Shown piece after piece: positions 12,291 through 24,725 of a stretch of 40,805 nucleotides of DNA. The stretch is from contig NW_019091381.1 in NCBI RefSeq assembly GCF_001949145.1, positions 239,321 to 280,125 of the forward strand, given 5' to 3'. Positions within the stretch are counted from its first letter, which is position 1; every line of letters begins with the position of its first letter. Under the pieces are notes generated by a model that saw only the letters and a program-made list of their open reading frames with translations, was not told the DNA's origin and did no database searches. The stretch comes from Acanthaster planci (lineage: Eukaryota > Echinodermata > Asteroidea > Valvatida > Acanthasteridae). Position numbers and translations under genes: made by a program.

Positions 12291-12600
12291 GGAATGGTGG
12301 AATCGAAGAACGTAAGAGCGAAATCGCTACATTGAATGGTGAATTTATAAAAATGAATATAATGAAATTACAAAGTCGAAAACTGTCGAAGAGAATGCTA
12401 GAATTACCGGATGGAATGGTGACACTGCAAACTTATAAATGGTGAGTTTGCCAGACGGATGGGTGAAAATGACAAGTTGGATGATAAAATTGATGAATTT
12501 GAGTTGATATTGGCAAATCAAATGGTAAAAATGCCGAACTGAATGGCAAAATCATCGAATGGGACGGCGAAACGGTAAAATCAAATGGTGAAATTAACGA
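12291..12600 (+). repeat. Degenerate GAATGGTGAAA-type minisatellite
   Basis: Variants of GAATGGTGAA(A/T) recur at irregular spacing of roughly 10-40 bp: GGAATGGTGGAATC, GAATGGTGAATTT, GGAATGGTGACA, AAATGGTGAGTT, CAAATGGTAAAAA, GAATGGCAAAATC, CAAATGGTGAAATT. The pattern looks like an old tandem array that has drifted. No single unit is intact enough to give a copy number. Confidence 0.5.
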
Positions 12601-15600
12601 AACCGGTCATGTAGTGCTACCAAAGATAGCAACTGCGCTCCATACACATCCCTTTGTCAATCACCAGCAGTGGCCGAAAGCCACCTTGGCTGTATGGTTT
12701 AACCTTGCCGAAGCGGTCGACGTACCAGTAAACACAGAACAAGACAGAGAGACACGCAGTGATGACCAGTCACGCATTGTTAATAAAACTCTCACTCAAG
12801 GTCAAGGATTAAGAGGAGATGTCTACTTGATTAAAATCAATAATTAATTCTAAACAAGCTATGTGCAAGGTTGCCAGGGGACAGATCTGTATTCCTTCGG
12901 TAATTGAGATGTGACTGGTTAATAAAAGGGACAAAGTACGGAACACAAATGACTTTGGCTAGGGTCAATTGACCAATGACTGTGACGTACCTTATCTGAC
13001 GTGCACACAGAGAATATCGACCCATAAACGTGTCACTGTCTTGCTCCAAATGAGACGTTTAGCATGATTGATGCTGTGAAGTAGTGAAATGATCCTGTGT
13101 GGACATTTCACATTGTCAGCAAGAGTTCTTTCTAACAGAGGGAGCTTCCGCTAACTAAACACTAATAACTTCCTCTCCCATTTATTAAACATCAACAGTG
13201 GTGCAACTAGGATTGATCCACAGAGGTACTTAAAAAACAAAACACATAGGCCTAAACCATAGAAAAACTGAATAAGGGTTTACGTTTTAAAGTATGATCT
13301 CCGTTATACTATTTTTAATTGCAAAATAATAATAATCCCGTTCTTAAAATTTAATTTTGCTTTCATCCAGATGGTTGAACATCGGAATATCCGTTAAACA
13401 AATTATCAATTTACGTAGTGACTAATTTACATTAATAACACACTTGATGAAGCAAGACCTATAACAGTCTGCCTTTGGAAGCCATTAAGTAGCTGCGTTC
13501 GGAAGTTATGGCTTCCTCCAGGAAAAACACGTGCGTGTATATATAGGAGCCACTAACCAGTGGCTGCAGCCAATTTCTGTGGATTCGTGTGTCTCTCCGA
13601 GCAACGGCCACGACTTCCATTTGTTCACAGCCCTGGCCCTTTGATTGTCTCCTTGTCGAACTGCGCTGTTTGGCTACTCAACCAAAATGGCTGTTCCTGA
13701 TGTTTGCAGTAAAGGCAGTAGTGAGAATTTCTGGCCACCTCATTGGCATTCAAAGTGTTCCCACAGTATCTTTTGAAAAGGAGATTGTTTGGCCCCAGAA
13801 TGCTGAGATTGTGTAAATTTTTGTCAGGACCAACTCCCTGGGTCCACGTGTTTTCATATGAAACCAGAATGGCTAAAGGATACGATTGAAAAATTGTCCT
13901 AAGTGCCTGGGAAAGTTGAGAGCTGCCACTTGAAAAATGGCTGGAAGCAATTTCGGCAAAATCACTTTTCTGGGGGAGATTTTGTTTTGTCGGAATAGTT
14001 AAAAATGTAATTGGTTAACCCACAAAAAAATTGGAAAAAATGAAAGATTAAGAACCAGACAATAATTTAATTTCCGTTTCAGAAACCTCAGGGGTGTTGG
14101 TATGCATGTTATTGGGCGCTGAACAGTGATGAGTTGTCACTGTTTTCAATGCGGCCTGAATTAGTGGACTGTACCCTACAAAATGCAGCTATTGCGAGCT
14201 AATTGTCCATGTGCACGACGCATAATCCACCTTTTTGGTTCCAACAATCGAGACACTCATGTCAAAATCCGAGTAATGCACATTTGTCACAATTGTTTTT
14301 ATGCCCTTTCCTATCAAATGAAACAATCATTTACCCCCAATCGTCAAACACCACAAACGATGCACTTTAACATTCAGTTCCTAAACCATTAAGGTATGCC
14401 AGTAGCCACAAATTTCTTCTGAAAACTGTAAAATCTTTCCAAAGGAAAGTATTTTTGATTATCACTGACAGCTTGCAACAACAGTGGACTGATGGGTACG
14501 ATATCAATTCCAGATAAGACAGAGTTAATCCCAATTCCAGACCATTTCATTCACCTTCATTAAAGTACAACGTGCCTGGGCGCTGCTTGCAATTTCTCCA
14601 AGCGTTCACTGAAACTGATATTTGGATTTCCCGGGAAAAAAAGATCCAAAAACACCTGGATCCTTGGCATTCATATTGCAAATGAAAGTACAGCGCCCCT
14701 CTGTCCAAGGGTCGTTGCATCAAAGGTTAAAGTTACCGCCTATTGAGAAGGAGGAATGTCGAAATGAAATTAGCGGTGTCAATGATCGAATTAGAGATGT
14801 TATATTTATACATGTTAGGCCAGTGAATTAGGGTCATCGTCGTATGGAACTGGTTGACCCTCTGGCAGCAAACGTATAGTATCCATTTTACTACACCGTG
14901 GCCTTTACTGAACAAACGGTCTCGTCTTAGTGCGAACAGGTCTCAAATCAGTAGGTCAACTTATTGATGGCTGCGAGTGCTTCGTTCGATAAGGCAAACG
15001 CGCTGAATAGTGGACATGCCGGGGAAACTTCTTCATACCCTCCCCATGGTAGTCTTATCAACTGCTAGTGAACTAAGGACAGCTTGGGGACATCCCCAGC
15101 CTTCCCTCAGCACCGCCCCCCGCGTTAGAATTAAGTACAAATAGAGAGCCAAATTTTAATTTTTGTCTGAAATGTCTAAGAACATGAACTTTGACGAGGA
15201 AAAAAACCACTCGTTAAAAGCTTTTAGAAATCAACATTTCTTTATTTCTCCCGAAAGGAAATACCCCCTCACTCAAGCTGTTGAATCTAGCTGTACCACT
15301 GCATCTCATTGGTTCTATAGGGAAGGGGTAATTGAGGAATGTTCAGTTTAAAAGGTAGGAGTAAAACCCAAAATTGACAAGGATTCTGGGGGAAAAACAT
15401 AGAGCCCGGTAGGGATCCACGACGCAGTCCACACACTAGTGAACTGAATACATTGTTTCTAATTCATATAATTCATAACCACTCTATAATTCACATTTTT
15501 CGCCAATTTTCATTTCCTGGCTCTCGACAAACGACAGAGGAACAATGCCCATCCCTGCCACACCTTGTTAAAAAAAGACTGCCCAAAACGCCAGCATTTT

Positions 15601-18600
15601 CTGAGCATGTGTTCCTCTTCTTGGCACCCCGACATTTGTTTCACCAATTGAAACATTCCAGATCCAACAAATACCAAGGGAAAAGAAACATACATCAAAT
15701 ACAATATGATTCTGTTTTACAGCATGTGACCCCTCTTGGCCCTTCAGATCTAAGCTAACAGAGCTGTTTCCATTTAACATCAAACTAGACGAAAACCTGC
15801 AGAATGGAACTAATCGAAGAGAAAGGATATGAACGACTGATAAGAGAGGAAGGTCTGGGAAAAATGAAACCTCTTCCATATATACTTTGTGGTTGGCTGA
15901 GAATGTTCGCTGTAATCGCTGCCTCGACTATCACCTTCAAGACTACATCAGTGATGTTGTCATGGCTTCGGTATTTATCATCTCAAGGGAAGGATAAGTC
16001 CTAAGACAGAGAGAGGGACGGGTTTGTAGATGATGCATGACGTGTCTGCTCTAGGTCAGACTAAATGGTTTTGGTGCCATCGGGAGAGGTTGAAAATAAT
16101 CTGTACAAGATAAAGGTTATGTGTTTTAAAATCGTCCGTGGCTTTGTGTTACAGATGTGTAATGTTACTGAGCCGAGCCACAAAAGTGCTACAGCACACC
16201 CAGCTTTGTTAAAGCAAAGAAACTAAAGTCGAATAGGAGCAAAGCCATTCAATCTGGTGGATTTTTAGACCAGCTTTTATCATGTTTGCCGTAGTCAGCT
16301 TACATTTGGCCTGCAGTATTTGCTTTTTTTCTTTAACAAATTATGTACAGAAAATCCAAAAATCAGAAACATACGTTGACTTTCCAATTTAGTTTAGTTT
16401 TGCCGTTAAAATTCATCACTAAACGGCAACGGCAGCAACACAACCGATGCAAGAAGTTCGTAGCACTAACAGAAAACATCATGGCAAAGAGTGACATGGC
16501 AGCTTCCATAAAAAAAAAAACTAGTCGGATAATATGATACGTAACTTACACAAAAACACCTGCTAAAAAGTGCAGGCAGCTCTAGCTGGATTTCATAATT
16601 GATTAATTCAATTCAAAGTTCATCTGAAATTGTGAAAAATTGGAGTCAGTGCATCAAGACGGCGGTAACTGACAATAACATCAGACAATCATCGAATAAG
16701 ATGAGTCAAGCGGACAAGAAAATTCAGAATAATTCTGACTGTAGTTGAATAGGAAGCTTTGTCAATAATTATGAGCTTCATCATACACAACCCATTCCTC
16801 AGTTACACATTACAATCGCTCACAATTTAAATTATTGTTCCAAATTCATGCAAACTAATTTTTTTCTTTGACTTAAAAAGGCATAACTATGAGGACCGAG
16901 ATCTCCGCGTGGGGTCTCAAGTAAAAGCTTTGTGGCGGACTATTTTAGGAGCATGGTTGTTGGTAAGAAGCTGAGATAATCCTACAAATGTGTTATGGCA
17001 TTAGTGGCAAGGGGTAATAGGACTACAGCACCTTGAGCATGCACTGAAATACGAAAGCCCCCTTTGGAAAGGAAGCTATGAGTACTTTCAAGAGACGAAT
17101 ACCCTTGCAGTAGTGCAATGCTTTCAGTGAACATGTGCACTTTATTACACAGCCTTAAAGTTACATTAATGTATTAACTGAGAGAAATAGAAGTCCACGT
17201 GGAAAAACAAATTCGTGACTGCTTTGACGATGAATATAAAAGAAAGACAGTGAAAAAAGGAGATAATAGATTTTGTGGAAGAGGTAGATTTAACTTCTGA
17301 TCTGCGAAAGTTTGTTGCCTTTTGACATTTCAAATACAAGTTCGAAATGAACTTATAACTGACCCAATGGGATGCAGTTAAAGCTTGTATTGGACGCGCA
17401 TACATACTGAAATTGGAATGACGTTATCCAAGTACAAAAACTTATTCCTGGAATGAACTCAACAGCTAAAAGTTAATTAAAGCACACAACTTTCATCTTT
17501 ATGATTTTACAGTTCAATAAGTCATCAACATATTTTAGAATTATGTTCGCCGCAGAAAACGACGTTTAAGAGATGCACAATGACGTAAAATAAAAACAAA
17601 TAAAGCATGAGCTTCAATCATTTAAATGTCTTCTGGAGTAAATATTTGTCATATCAATGTACCACTGGTTTGACCTGGTATAGACCACCAGGTATTCCAA
17701 CTATATAGGGCAAATAGATAGGATTCTGTGACGTCATAACCAGGACAAGATGAGCCTACCATTAAGCCAAGTCTTACATCAAGTCTAACTACTTTATGAC
17801 GTCATTTTTACGGGAGTGGCTGATGCAACGCATACTTCTGGTGACCCGCAAAAGTTGAGAGGTTGATGAAATCGCACAGATAGAAACAGTGCTCAAATTG
17901 TAGCCAGACATCCAAGCTTTCTCTTCAGAGTTACGACGATAACTCTTCTGTTGATTTTCCTTCAAATTCATACAGCTCAAAGATGCCATTAAATCATCGA
18001 TTAGGCAATTTTGCGGGATCGGGACAAAATCAAAATTGTACTCATTATAGTTCTTGCCGATCATTTATGATTAAGGTGAAAATTTCGACAAAGATTTGCA
18101 CATGATTTCAGCATATTGTCTTCAAGGAGGGTTTCATCAAGAATTTGTTTGTATCATGAAAGTAAAAGGAAAAAAGAGACAAGACTGGAAATGCGTTTTG
18201 TTTATGTATTCTGCAACAGACAAATAATGGAATATTAGACATTAGTAACAAGTTAACACAGAAACTCTGATCAAGATCATCCCAGTAATTGTTTCTTAAT
18301 CAGAGGAGACATGTTGATTAATCCACAAATTAGTCGCTAATTCCTCTTCTGACAGGTTAAGATTCCCACTTACCCCAACCAATTAGCCTGAAACAGTAAC
18401 AGAGCATTACGTCTCCAAATGTCAGCACAATCTCAGGAATTCTTCCAAGAGGAAAGAAACAGTTGTCATGGTTTGACGTCTGAGTATAAACTGACTTTGT
18501 TTTAATAGCATGCTGGGTTTGCCAGGACATGCAGCTGTTAGACTCCGCGCAGCTAGTTCAAGCGGAATTAAGATCTTTAAGAATTTCAAAGGAGCACTGT

Positions 18601-19883
18601 CATTCCCTCTATGATTTCTTGAGATGTCTTAGAGGTGGGGGGTAGGTACAGTCAAATCCACAAGTAACGTTCATAGCTCACCAGAATACCGACAGAGACA
18701 GGCCAAATCACATGCTATTTTATCACACATAAATTTAGCCAGAGGTCTTATTTGAACTATGCTCATTCTTATCATTTATAATATTTACGAACGTCGATCA
18801 TGTCCTCTAAAGCTGATTCCATACAAGCATTGACAAGTTCTTTGTGTTGCCGCTTAAAATTATAATCTCAAGCCGCAAGAATTGATTTTTTTAAAGTGCA
18901 ATTTCCATCCCTCCTATCAAAAAGTCTTTTGTGCACAGTGAAATCACTCACCAGCCGCCTACTCCCATGGAATGTACATTGTGACAACAGCATGCAACAC
19001 GTATGAACAGCGATACTTTGAGATGCACAACGCCTGTGGACAGATGGTACGCGCGCACTACATACCTCTCCGACCAATAGCGTGTCGCGATTTCCTTCAT
19101 GCACGCGCGCGTCAGGGCCGAGAGCGCATGTGTAAGTTTGGTGCCATTGCATATAGCGTCTTCACTCACGGATTAGTATGGTCTACCACAATAGACAGAC
19201 AGGAGTCAGTGTGATGGAACTAAGTTTTATAGCTATATGGTTTCATTTTAGGACATCAATTCAATCACAAAGGAAGTGCGTATTGGCATCATTTTCAAAG
19301 TAATAACGCCCCAGCGGGACTGTGTGATTGAGAAAGAGAGCTAACCGCAATGAAAGCGGAAAATCAGTGACATATTTATCTGAAGATTCTAGCATGTCTG
19401 TCTAGCAAAGTGGGAGGTGAACACTACATCAGATCACTTTTCTAATGTACTGCTTACCATATAATGTATACAAGTGCTTCATTAACGTGACTGCAATAGG
19501 ATACGAGGTTGATAAACATGTAAGTGCACCATCAATTTTCATGCCTCAGTATCCATCCCAGCCTCAGATGCCCCAGAAAAGATTATATCTGAGAAAGCGG
19601 GGTTATAAATCAACAGAAAGAAACTTACAACATCAGTGAAACCAAAAGAGGTGATGGGTGTGATCGGATATCACAAATCGAGGTTCCTTAGAAACGAAGG
19701 CTACGGGACAAACTCAATCTTTAATAAAAGCAAATAATTTGAACGACGTGATAATGATGAACCGTGTATCGATTTTTAGGTTTGCCACACTTACTACTGT
19801 TGTGTGTATCCTGTCTTGGGATGTGATCCTTGGGTTTTACGGTGTTCGGGTTAAAGGATTCTGGGACATTTGGGAAGAAAACT
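12601..19883. other. Long non-coding stretch, no gene recognised
   Basis: About 7.3 kb without a supportable gene. The longest frames (101-103 codons near 15453-15879, 91 codons at 17789-18064) have no known domain and overlap frames on the opposite strand. Two palindromic TGACGTCA sites lie 68 bp apart at 17729-17736 and 17797-17804. A TAGGCCTA lies at 13247. Confidence 0.4.
17729..17804. promoter_or_regulatory. Pair of CRE-type TGACGTCA palindromes
   Basis: Two perfect 8-bp CREB/ATF consensus sites lie at 17729-17736 and 17797-17804. Known CRE sites recruit bZIP factors near promoters, but no gene start is visible beside this pair, so a regulatory role is only a possibility. Confidence 0.2.
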
Positions 19884-19975
19884 GAACTAACGTAGCTCAG
19901 TTATAGCAGAGTGTCAACACGGTGGGTGTTCCACAGGTCGCAGGTTCAAATCCCGCTCCAGCTCATTCCTTTTTT
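19884..19975 (+). repeat. tRNA-like sequence (tRNA pseudogene or SINE head) with Pol III terminator
   Basis: An A-box-like TAGCTCAGTTATAGCAGAGTG starts at 19893 and a B-box GGTTCAAATCC lies at 19943-19953. This is the internal Pol III promoter layout of a tRNA. The T arm folds with one A-C mismatch. The 3' end CCAGCTC (19958-19964) pairs only partly with the 5' GAACTAA (19884-19890); the three mismatched positions fit G-to-A changes. The anticodon loop lacks the usual T before the anticodon, so I assign no amino acid. A T6 run at 19970-19975 would end Pol III transcription. This is a decayed tRNA copy or SINE head, not a working tRNA. Confidence 0.55.
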
Positions 19976-22900
19976 CATTTTCGTACAAAAGAAAAATGTC
20001 TATTTACAAACAGCTGGTGTAAAATTTCCCGGCCCATAACCACAGTGTTCAAACTTTTAATCTTATCTCCAGACTTTAACCGGTCTTTGGACACATTTCT
20101 AAGTTTAGGAAACTGACGAATGATAGTATACAAATATTGACTGCTTCGAGTGGTATAGTAAAACTAGCCTCCCAAGGTGATCCAATGGAGCATTCTATTT
20201 TCCCGAGGCAATCATTACTGTACTGCGAGATAAAGCAGTCAATGTTTGTTTTGTAACACCTCCCCACACAGATTCTGCAAAATTTAAGCTAAAACAAATT
20301 AATTCAAGAATTCCAAGCGGATCAGCAACGTTTGAATACATTCATCAACCAATGTTGTTCGCTATGAGCCGAAATACACGCCTATGCTTTCGTTGCTACG
20401 GATATAGTTCTTTGGTTGCTACAGGTATAGTACTTTTTCAGAATGAGGCTGCATGGTAAAGTCTTTTTGAAGCGGTAGTATAAAAAAAGTAAAACTAGCA
20501 AGCGTCACATGACACACTTTCGGCCAATCAAGATACCGAATCTGTGGATGAGTTGTTATAATATCGACTATGAGTCCCCAGACGTTCTCCTCTGCTTTCT
20601 CAATAACTGCCATAAAATATCAGAAGAAGGGTGTTGATCATTTTATTGCTAATTCGAAGCTAATGAAAACTACACTTTCCCACACAGAAATGCATATCAT
20701 AGTTTTATATTTCGGCAGATAAGGCACACACTTTTTGAAAAAAAAAGAAGAGTTTTTCATTACACAGGGAAGACATCTATAGCATACTTGAAGCACACAT
20801 TTTAATTAGGGGTATGGCCCCTCATGGCTAAACCTGACAGTGTTTAACGGCCTTAACTAACTCCCAACACCTATCTGAGAATTATGCACTAATAATAGAA
20901 CGAAGCATTGGACATGCCAAGTTAGAGTATACATTATGCATTATTCTACACACATTTTGTAACTACCGCCAGTGAAGGGATATAGACTGAAAGTAATTTT
21001 TCAAGTCACTTTGTGAAAGTATAACAGCTCTTCACGCCACAAAAACTCTACTCATCAATTCACAGCACCCTCCGTCTTAAAGGATGCACAACACAAAATT
21101 TCAATGGCGTGAGTTTCTTTGACTTTTTAATACTCCATTGTACTTGTAAGAACTTACAAATATTTATGAACAGCTCTAGGGTGCGTATTATTTTGTACTG
21201 CTTATTTGTATCGCTGACGGACACTGTGTTTCAAAAACTCGAGCATGCCTCGAGCGGAGGGAGAGATCATGGTGAAAGCAAACACCCAGGCAACAATTTA
21301 TGACTTCAAAGTAGATGGAAATATCAAGTTAAGCCCATCATTCAATGCCATGATTCCGTTTACTGTGCATATCAATGGCTAGTTGAGTTACAGTTTGCAA
21401 TACGAAATATAGGTCAACTGAAAAGGCACAGTTCCGGGTTGTCTCCAATTTCCGAGGACTTCTTCCCGAACCATACCTCCCAATAATCATGTTAATACAA
21501 GGCATATTATAAATCTGGCAACTGATGACAAAGAGGACAAACCTTTTTTTACATTATTTAAAAAACTCCAAAGACAGCTGTTCATATGTATTGACACAAT
21601 ATTGGTAAAATTTTAAACATTGTGGATTGCGGTGTCGAAACCTAAAATAAGCAATCAAAACACTATAAAATTCATAGAACTTTAAAAATAAGGAAAAGTA
21701 CATATTTTAACTTAAATAGCAAAGAAAATTCCACCTAACACTTACAGATTTTAACTCGATAATTTGTGTAACATCCTCTTGCCTAAGTAACTACATCCCA
21801 ACACAGATGCAGGAATAAATTGTGACGACGTGCATGTCAAGGGGTATATCAAATTTATCATTAAAATGGGATGTGGTATAATGGCAGGCAAACAGCTGAA
21901 TTTGAAACCCTCTCTTCGCTGGTGATTATGACTGCAGGATGTAGCATAGGTGAGGGATGGTCGGCCATGCGTGGAATTGGAAGCAGGGACAAGACAACTG
22001 ACGACTCGTTGCGTCTCGATACAACAACTGTTGTCATGTGGCACACAGCATACGTTAGGGGGCATTTATTCAAGCATCCATCAAAGTACACCGACCGACG
22101 GGGAAGCAGAACAGTACGGGAGTCAAACACGGGGAATTGTTGTGCCAAGAACAGGAGGTGTAAACAGAAAAGTCTTCCTTATACAGGTACACGTTCATAA
22201 ATTCCACGACTGAACCAAGAAAGTAGTTTACTGGGAAAATAAGGGATCTTTTCCTTCAATTGGCAGCCAAAAGGGGGTTAAACCTCCTTGGATCCTGTTG
22301 ATCCGCCAGTACTGAGTATATATGAAATAATTAATAAATAATTGATTTAATTTTGTGCAAATGGAGAAATACTTGTGAAAGAATCAGTGCGCTGAATGGT
22401 GTAAGTTTCTGCCACATTAGCCAGCCAGAGTGGGACCTTAATTCCACATTGACAAGAATAAATGGTTCAGGATTACTTGAAATTACAAAACAATCAAACC
22501 AACTGTAAAGCTATTTACTGGCGCGACAGGAATTTTCATAAGTCGTCAAATAATTGTCAAAATTAATATTAAAACTTTGGTGAAGTTACTAACCTAACAC
22601 AGACACACAGTAAGAAAGGATTTTCAACTTTTCCCACACTGCAGCACTTCGCAATTAAGTTTACTAACCCGCACATCTGACTTTTTGTTTTGCTTTTTTT
22701 AGGTTCCTACGATAACTCATTACTTTATGAGCCGCAAACAATGAGCTATAAGCTTTCAGGTGTCTCTTAATTCCCGGTCAGTGGTATTTTAAACGAGTAA
22801 TGTATGATTGTACGTGTATATTTTTGCATTATTATACGCATCGGCAATTGCTGCATAGAACACTGAGGCAACCTGCTGGTAGGAAGTTTCATTATGCCCC

Positions 22901-23091
22901 AAGCAGCATTCTGATTTACTAACCATGTATACCTCGTAAGTAAGCCATAAAATATTCTCCTGTGCAGAGCAATTCTCATCTCACTTGTATTTCCCTTCAA
23001 TGCAAGTCTCGAAACAAACCTTTTGGTAATTCGTAATCATGTAGAAAGCAAAATGAAACGTTAGTATGAAAACAGTCATGCTGACAATACA
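19976..23091. other. Non-coding stretch, no gene recognised
   Basis: Overlapping open frames near 21751-22213 (87-109 codons, both strands) show no domain. A 23-bp unit GTTGCTAC(G/A)G(A/G)TATAGT.CTTT is tandemly duplicated at about 20392-20437. Nothing else stands out. Confidence 0.4.
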
Positions 23092-23384
23092 CAGTGGCGT
23101 ATCCGGAGGGGGAGGGCGGGGAGAGGAACAACTCCCCCCCCCCCACGGATTTTTTTTAAACAAAGAATACTTCATAGGTAAGAAACTAATCGGTGTATTT
23201 ATTTATCAAATATTAACACCTGCATCCTAAGCAAACAACACCAGGAAATAAAAATAAGGATGTCGGGATCGCGAGTAAGGCTTTTGATATTTTTTCTCCC
23301 CAATATCATGTTAAATTAGCCCAAAGCTGCGTTCGCTTTTGAATGTGCCCCCCCCCCCGACGCCAAATGCTGGATAAGCCACTG
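23092..23384. mobile_element. Short element with CAGTGGCGTATCC-type terminal inverted repeats
   Basis: The left end is CAGTGGCGTATCCGG followed by a G-rich tract. The right end, read on the other strand, is CAGTGGCTTATCCAGC, also followed by a G run. C runs lie inside both ends (about 23131-23143 and 23348-23358). The 293-bp body has no coding capacity. A CAGTGGCG start is common in non-autonomous elements of marine invertebrates and resembles hAT-type ends. The 8 bp on each side (ACAATACA and CTGATGTA) do not match, so no target-site duplication supports that assignment. Confidence 0.6.
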
Positions 23385-24083
23385 CTGATGTACAGGCTAA
23401 CCCAACCGACTTCCATTCGAAAACTACCGAAAACAGGAAGATATGATGATGTAACCCTTCAAGGATATACGCAGATCTGTTAAAGGCCTGAGCAGTTGAT
23501 TGTTGAGTGATTTATTTACATTTCAACTACCGTTCATGTTTGCCTGTCATTCCAATCAATTACAATCCAGCGGGGTCTAGACACCTTGAACATACCTCGG
23601 TGTCATCCATCAAATAGCAAACATGACGTTTATTAAATGGATAAATAATTACTACTCGGTTATTGCTCAGTCGTGTCGTCGTAGTATTCTCGGCCACGTG
23701 TAAGGAGTTAGTTCTCTTTATTAGTCCTACACGGCATTCCGTTTGTTTACGTTTAGCGTCACGCGTTATCCCGTGCGTTTAACCGCAATATAAAATACTT
23801 TCGTTCTGTTTAGAAAAATGGCTCTGATTTCTATTGAAATTTTGGGGTTTTAGATCCAAAACGTGGGACTTTCATATGATTCTGATTAAATCTGATAAAA
23901 ATCCCAATGTCCCATTCTGAAGAATATTTACCCTAACGTTTAACACAGCGAGATAAACATGCATTTATATAGTGTAACATACAGTGCTACGTTCAGTAAG
24001 CATCAGGGGACGACACGGGTGATGTTTAAATAGCCAATGCACTTTAGCAATGAAATGAAACAGTGACGAGACAATGGACTTAC
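23385..24083. other. Non-coding stretch, possible intron of the minus-strand exon to its right
   Basis: No open frame of note. It lies directly downstream, on the minus strand, of a GTAAGT donor at 24083-24078, so it may be the start of that gene's intron. I found no acceptor with a matching coding exon. Confidence 0.35.
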
Positions 24084-24239
24084 CCGTCTTGTGGAGGACC
24101 TCCGAAGGATAAATTCCTCATCTACCGGTGCTTCCCCGGTGTGTCCCCCGCCATCCTTCTCTTTCTCCCGTATGGAGTCCAGACGATTTCTGGTCGTCTG
24201 TCTCTCCCGCTGTTGTCTGAGGGACTGCATTCGAAACAT
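24084..24239 (-). CDS. Putative 5' coding exon of an unidentified gene
   Basis: The frame opens with ATG at 24239-24237 (A at -3, favourable context). It runs 52 codons and ends in frame exactly at a strong donor, CGG|GTAAGT, at 24084/24083. An in-frame TGA lies 21 bp upstream of the ATG, so this ATG is a plausible start. The peptide is strongly charged: an Arg/Gln-rich segment (residues 5-19, LRQQRERQ), an acidic and glycine patch (about 25-42) and a basophilic-kinase-like RRSSTRR at the end. That composition is typical of a disordered N-terminus. I do not recognise the family. An internal exon starting after an AG a few codons upstream of the ATG is an alternative. No second exon was found to the left, so the rest may lie beyond a long intron or outside the window. 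Confidence 0.4.
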
Positions 24240-24725
24240 GATGCTCAGCTTGTTAAAGTCTCAGATCTTGATTCAATCTCAGAGTCAGTTTTCTTTTCTC
24301 CTGTCTCCTACTCTGTTCTCTTCAGTTTCAGATTTGTCTCTAGGGCCTCACATAGACGGCTCCGGTGTAATCAAATAATAACTCGATGACAGTCCTTCTT
24401 CTTTTCTGTAGAGCAATCAGATCGAAGAACTTTGCCTGAATTTAGTCAGCCAGTCTAACGTGTGTGGAATACTATCGAAGCAAACAAAAAATTACAGCAG
24501 GCTAAAGACTATGGAAGCAATAGTTCAAAGAACAAAAAAATGCTTGAACCGCCTTCGTCCGCTGAATGCTTGGATAAGGTAAAACGCTCACGCTCGATGT
24601 CACTCGGTATGCGGGGTAAAAGATGTCCACACTGTGAATGTAAACTTGACGTTGAAACGGAGCTCAGTCGTACACGCATGCGTCGTAGGGACGATGCCTG
24701 GCACATAAAGAAGATCACAGCATAG

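Noticed and set aside
13510-13560. TATATATA sequence that could be a TATA box
   Set aside because: No gene start follows on either strand, and such words are frequent in AT-rich sequence.
17789-18064. 91-codon minus-strand frame
   Set aside because: Composition is acceptable, but there is no known domain and no donor or acceptor joining it to another coding piece.
21751-22213. Overlapping 87-109 codon frames on both strands
   Set aside because: Four frames overlap one another with no domain, no splice pattern and random composition; at most one could be real and none is supported.
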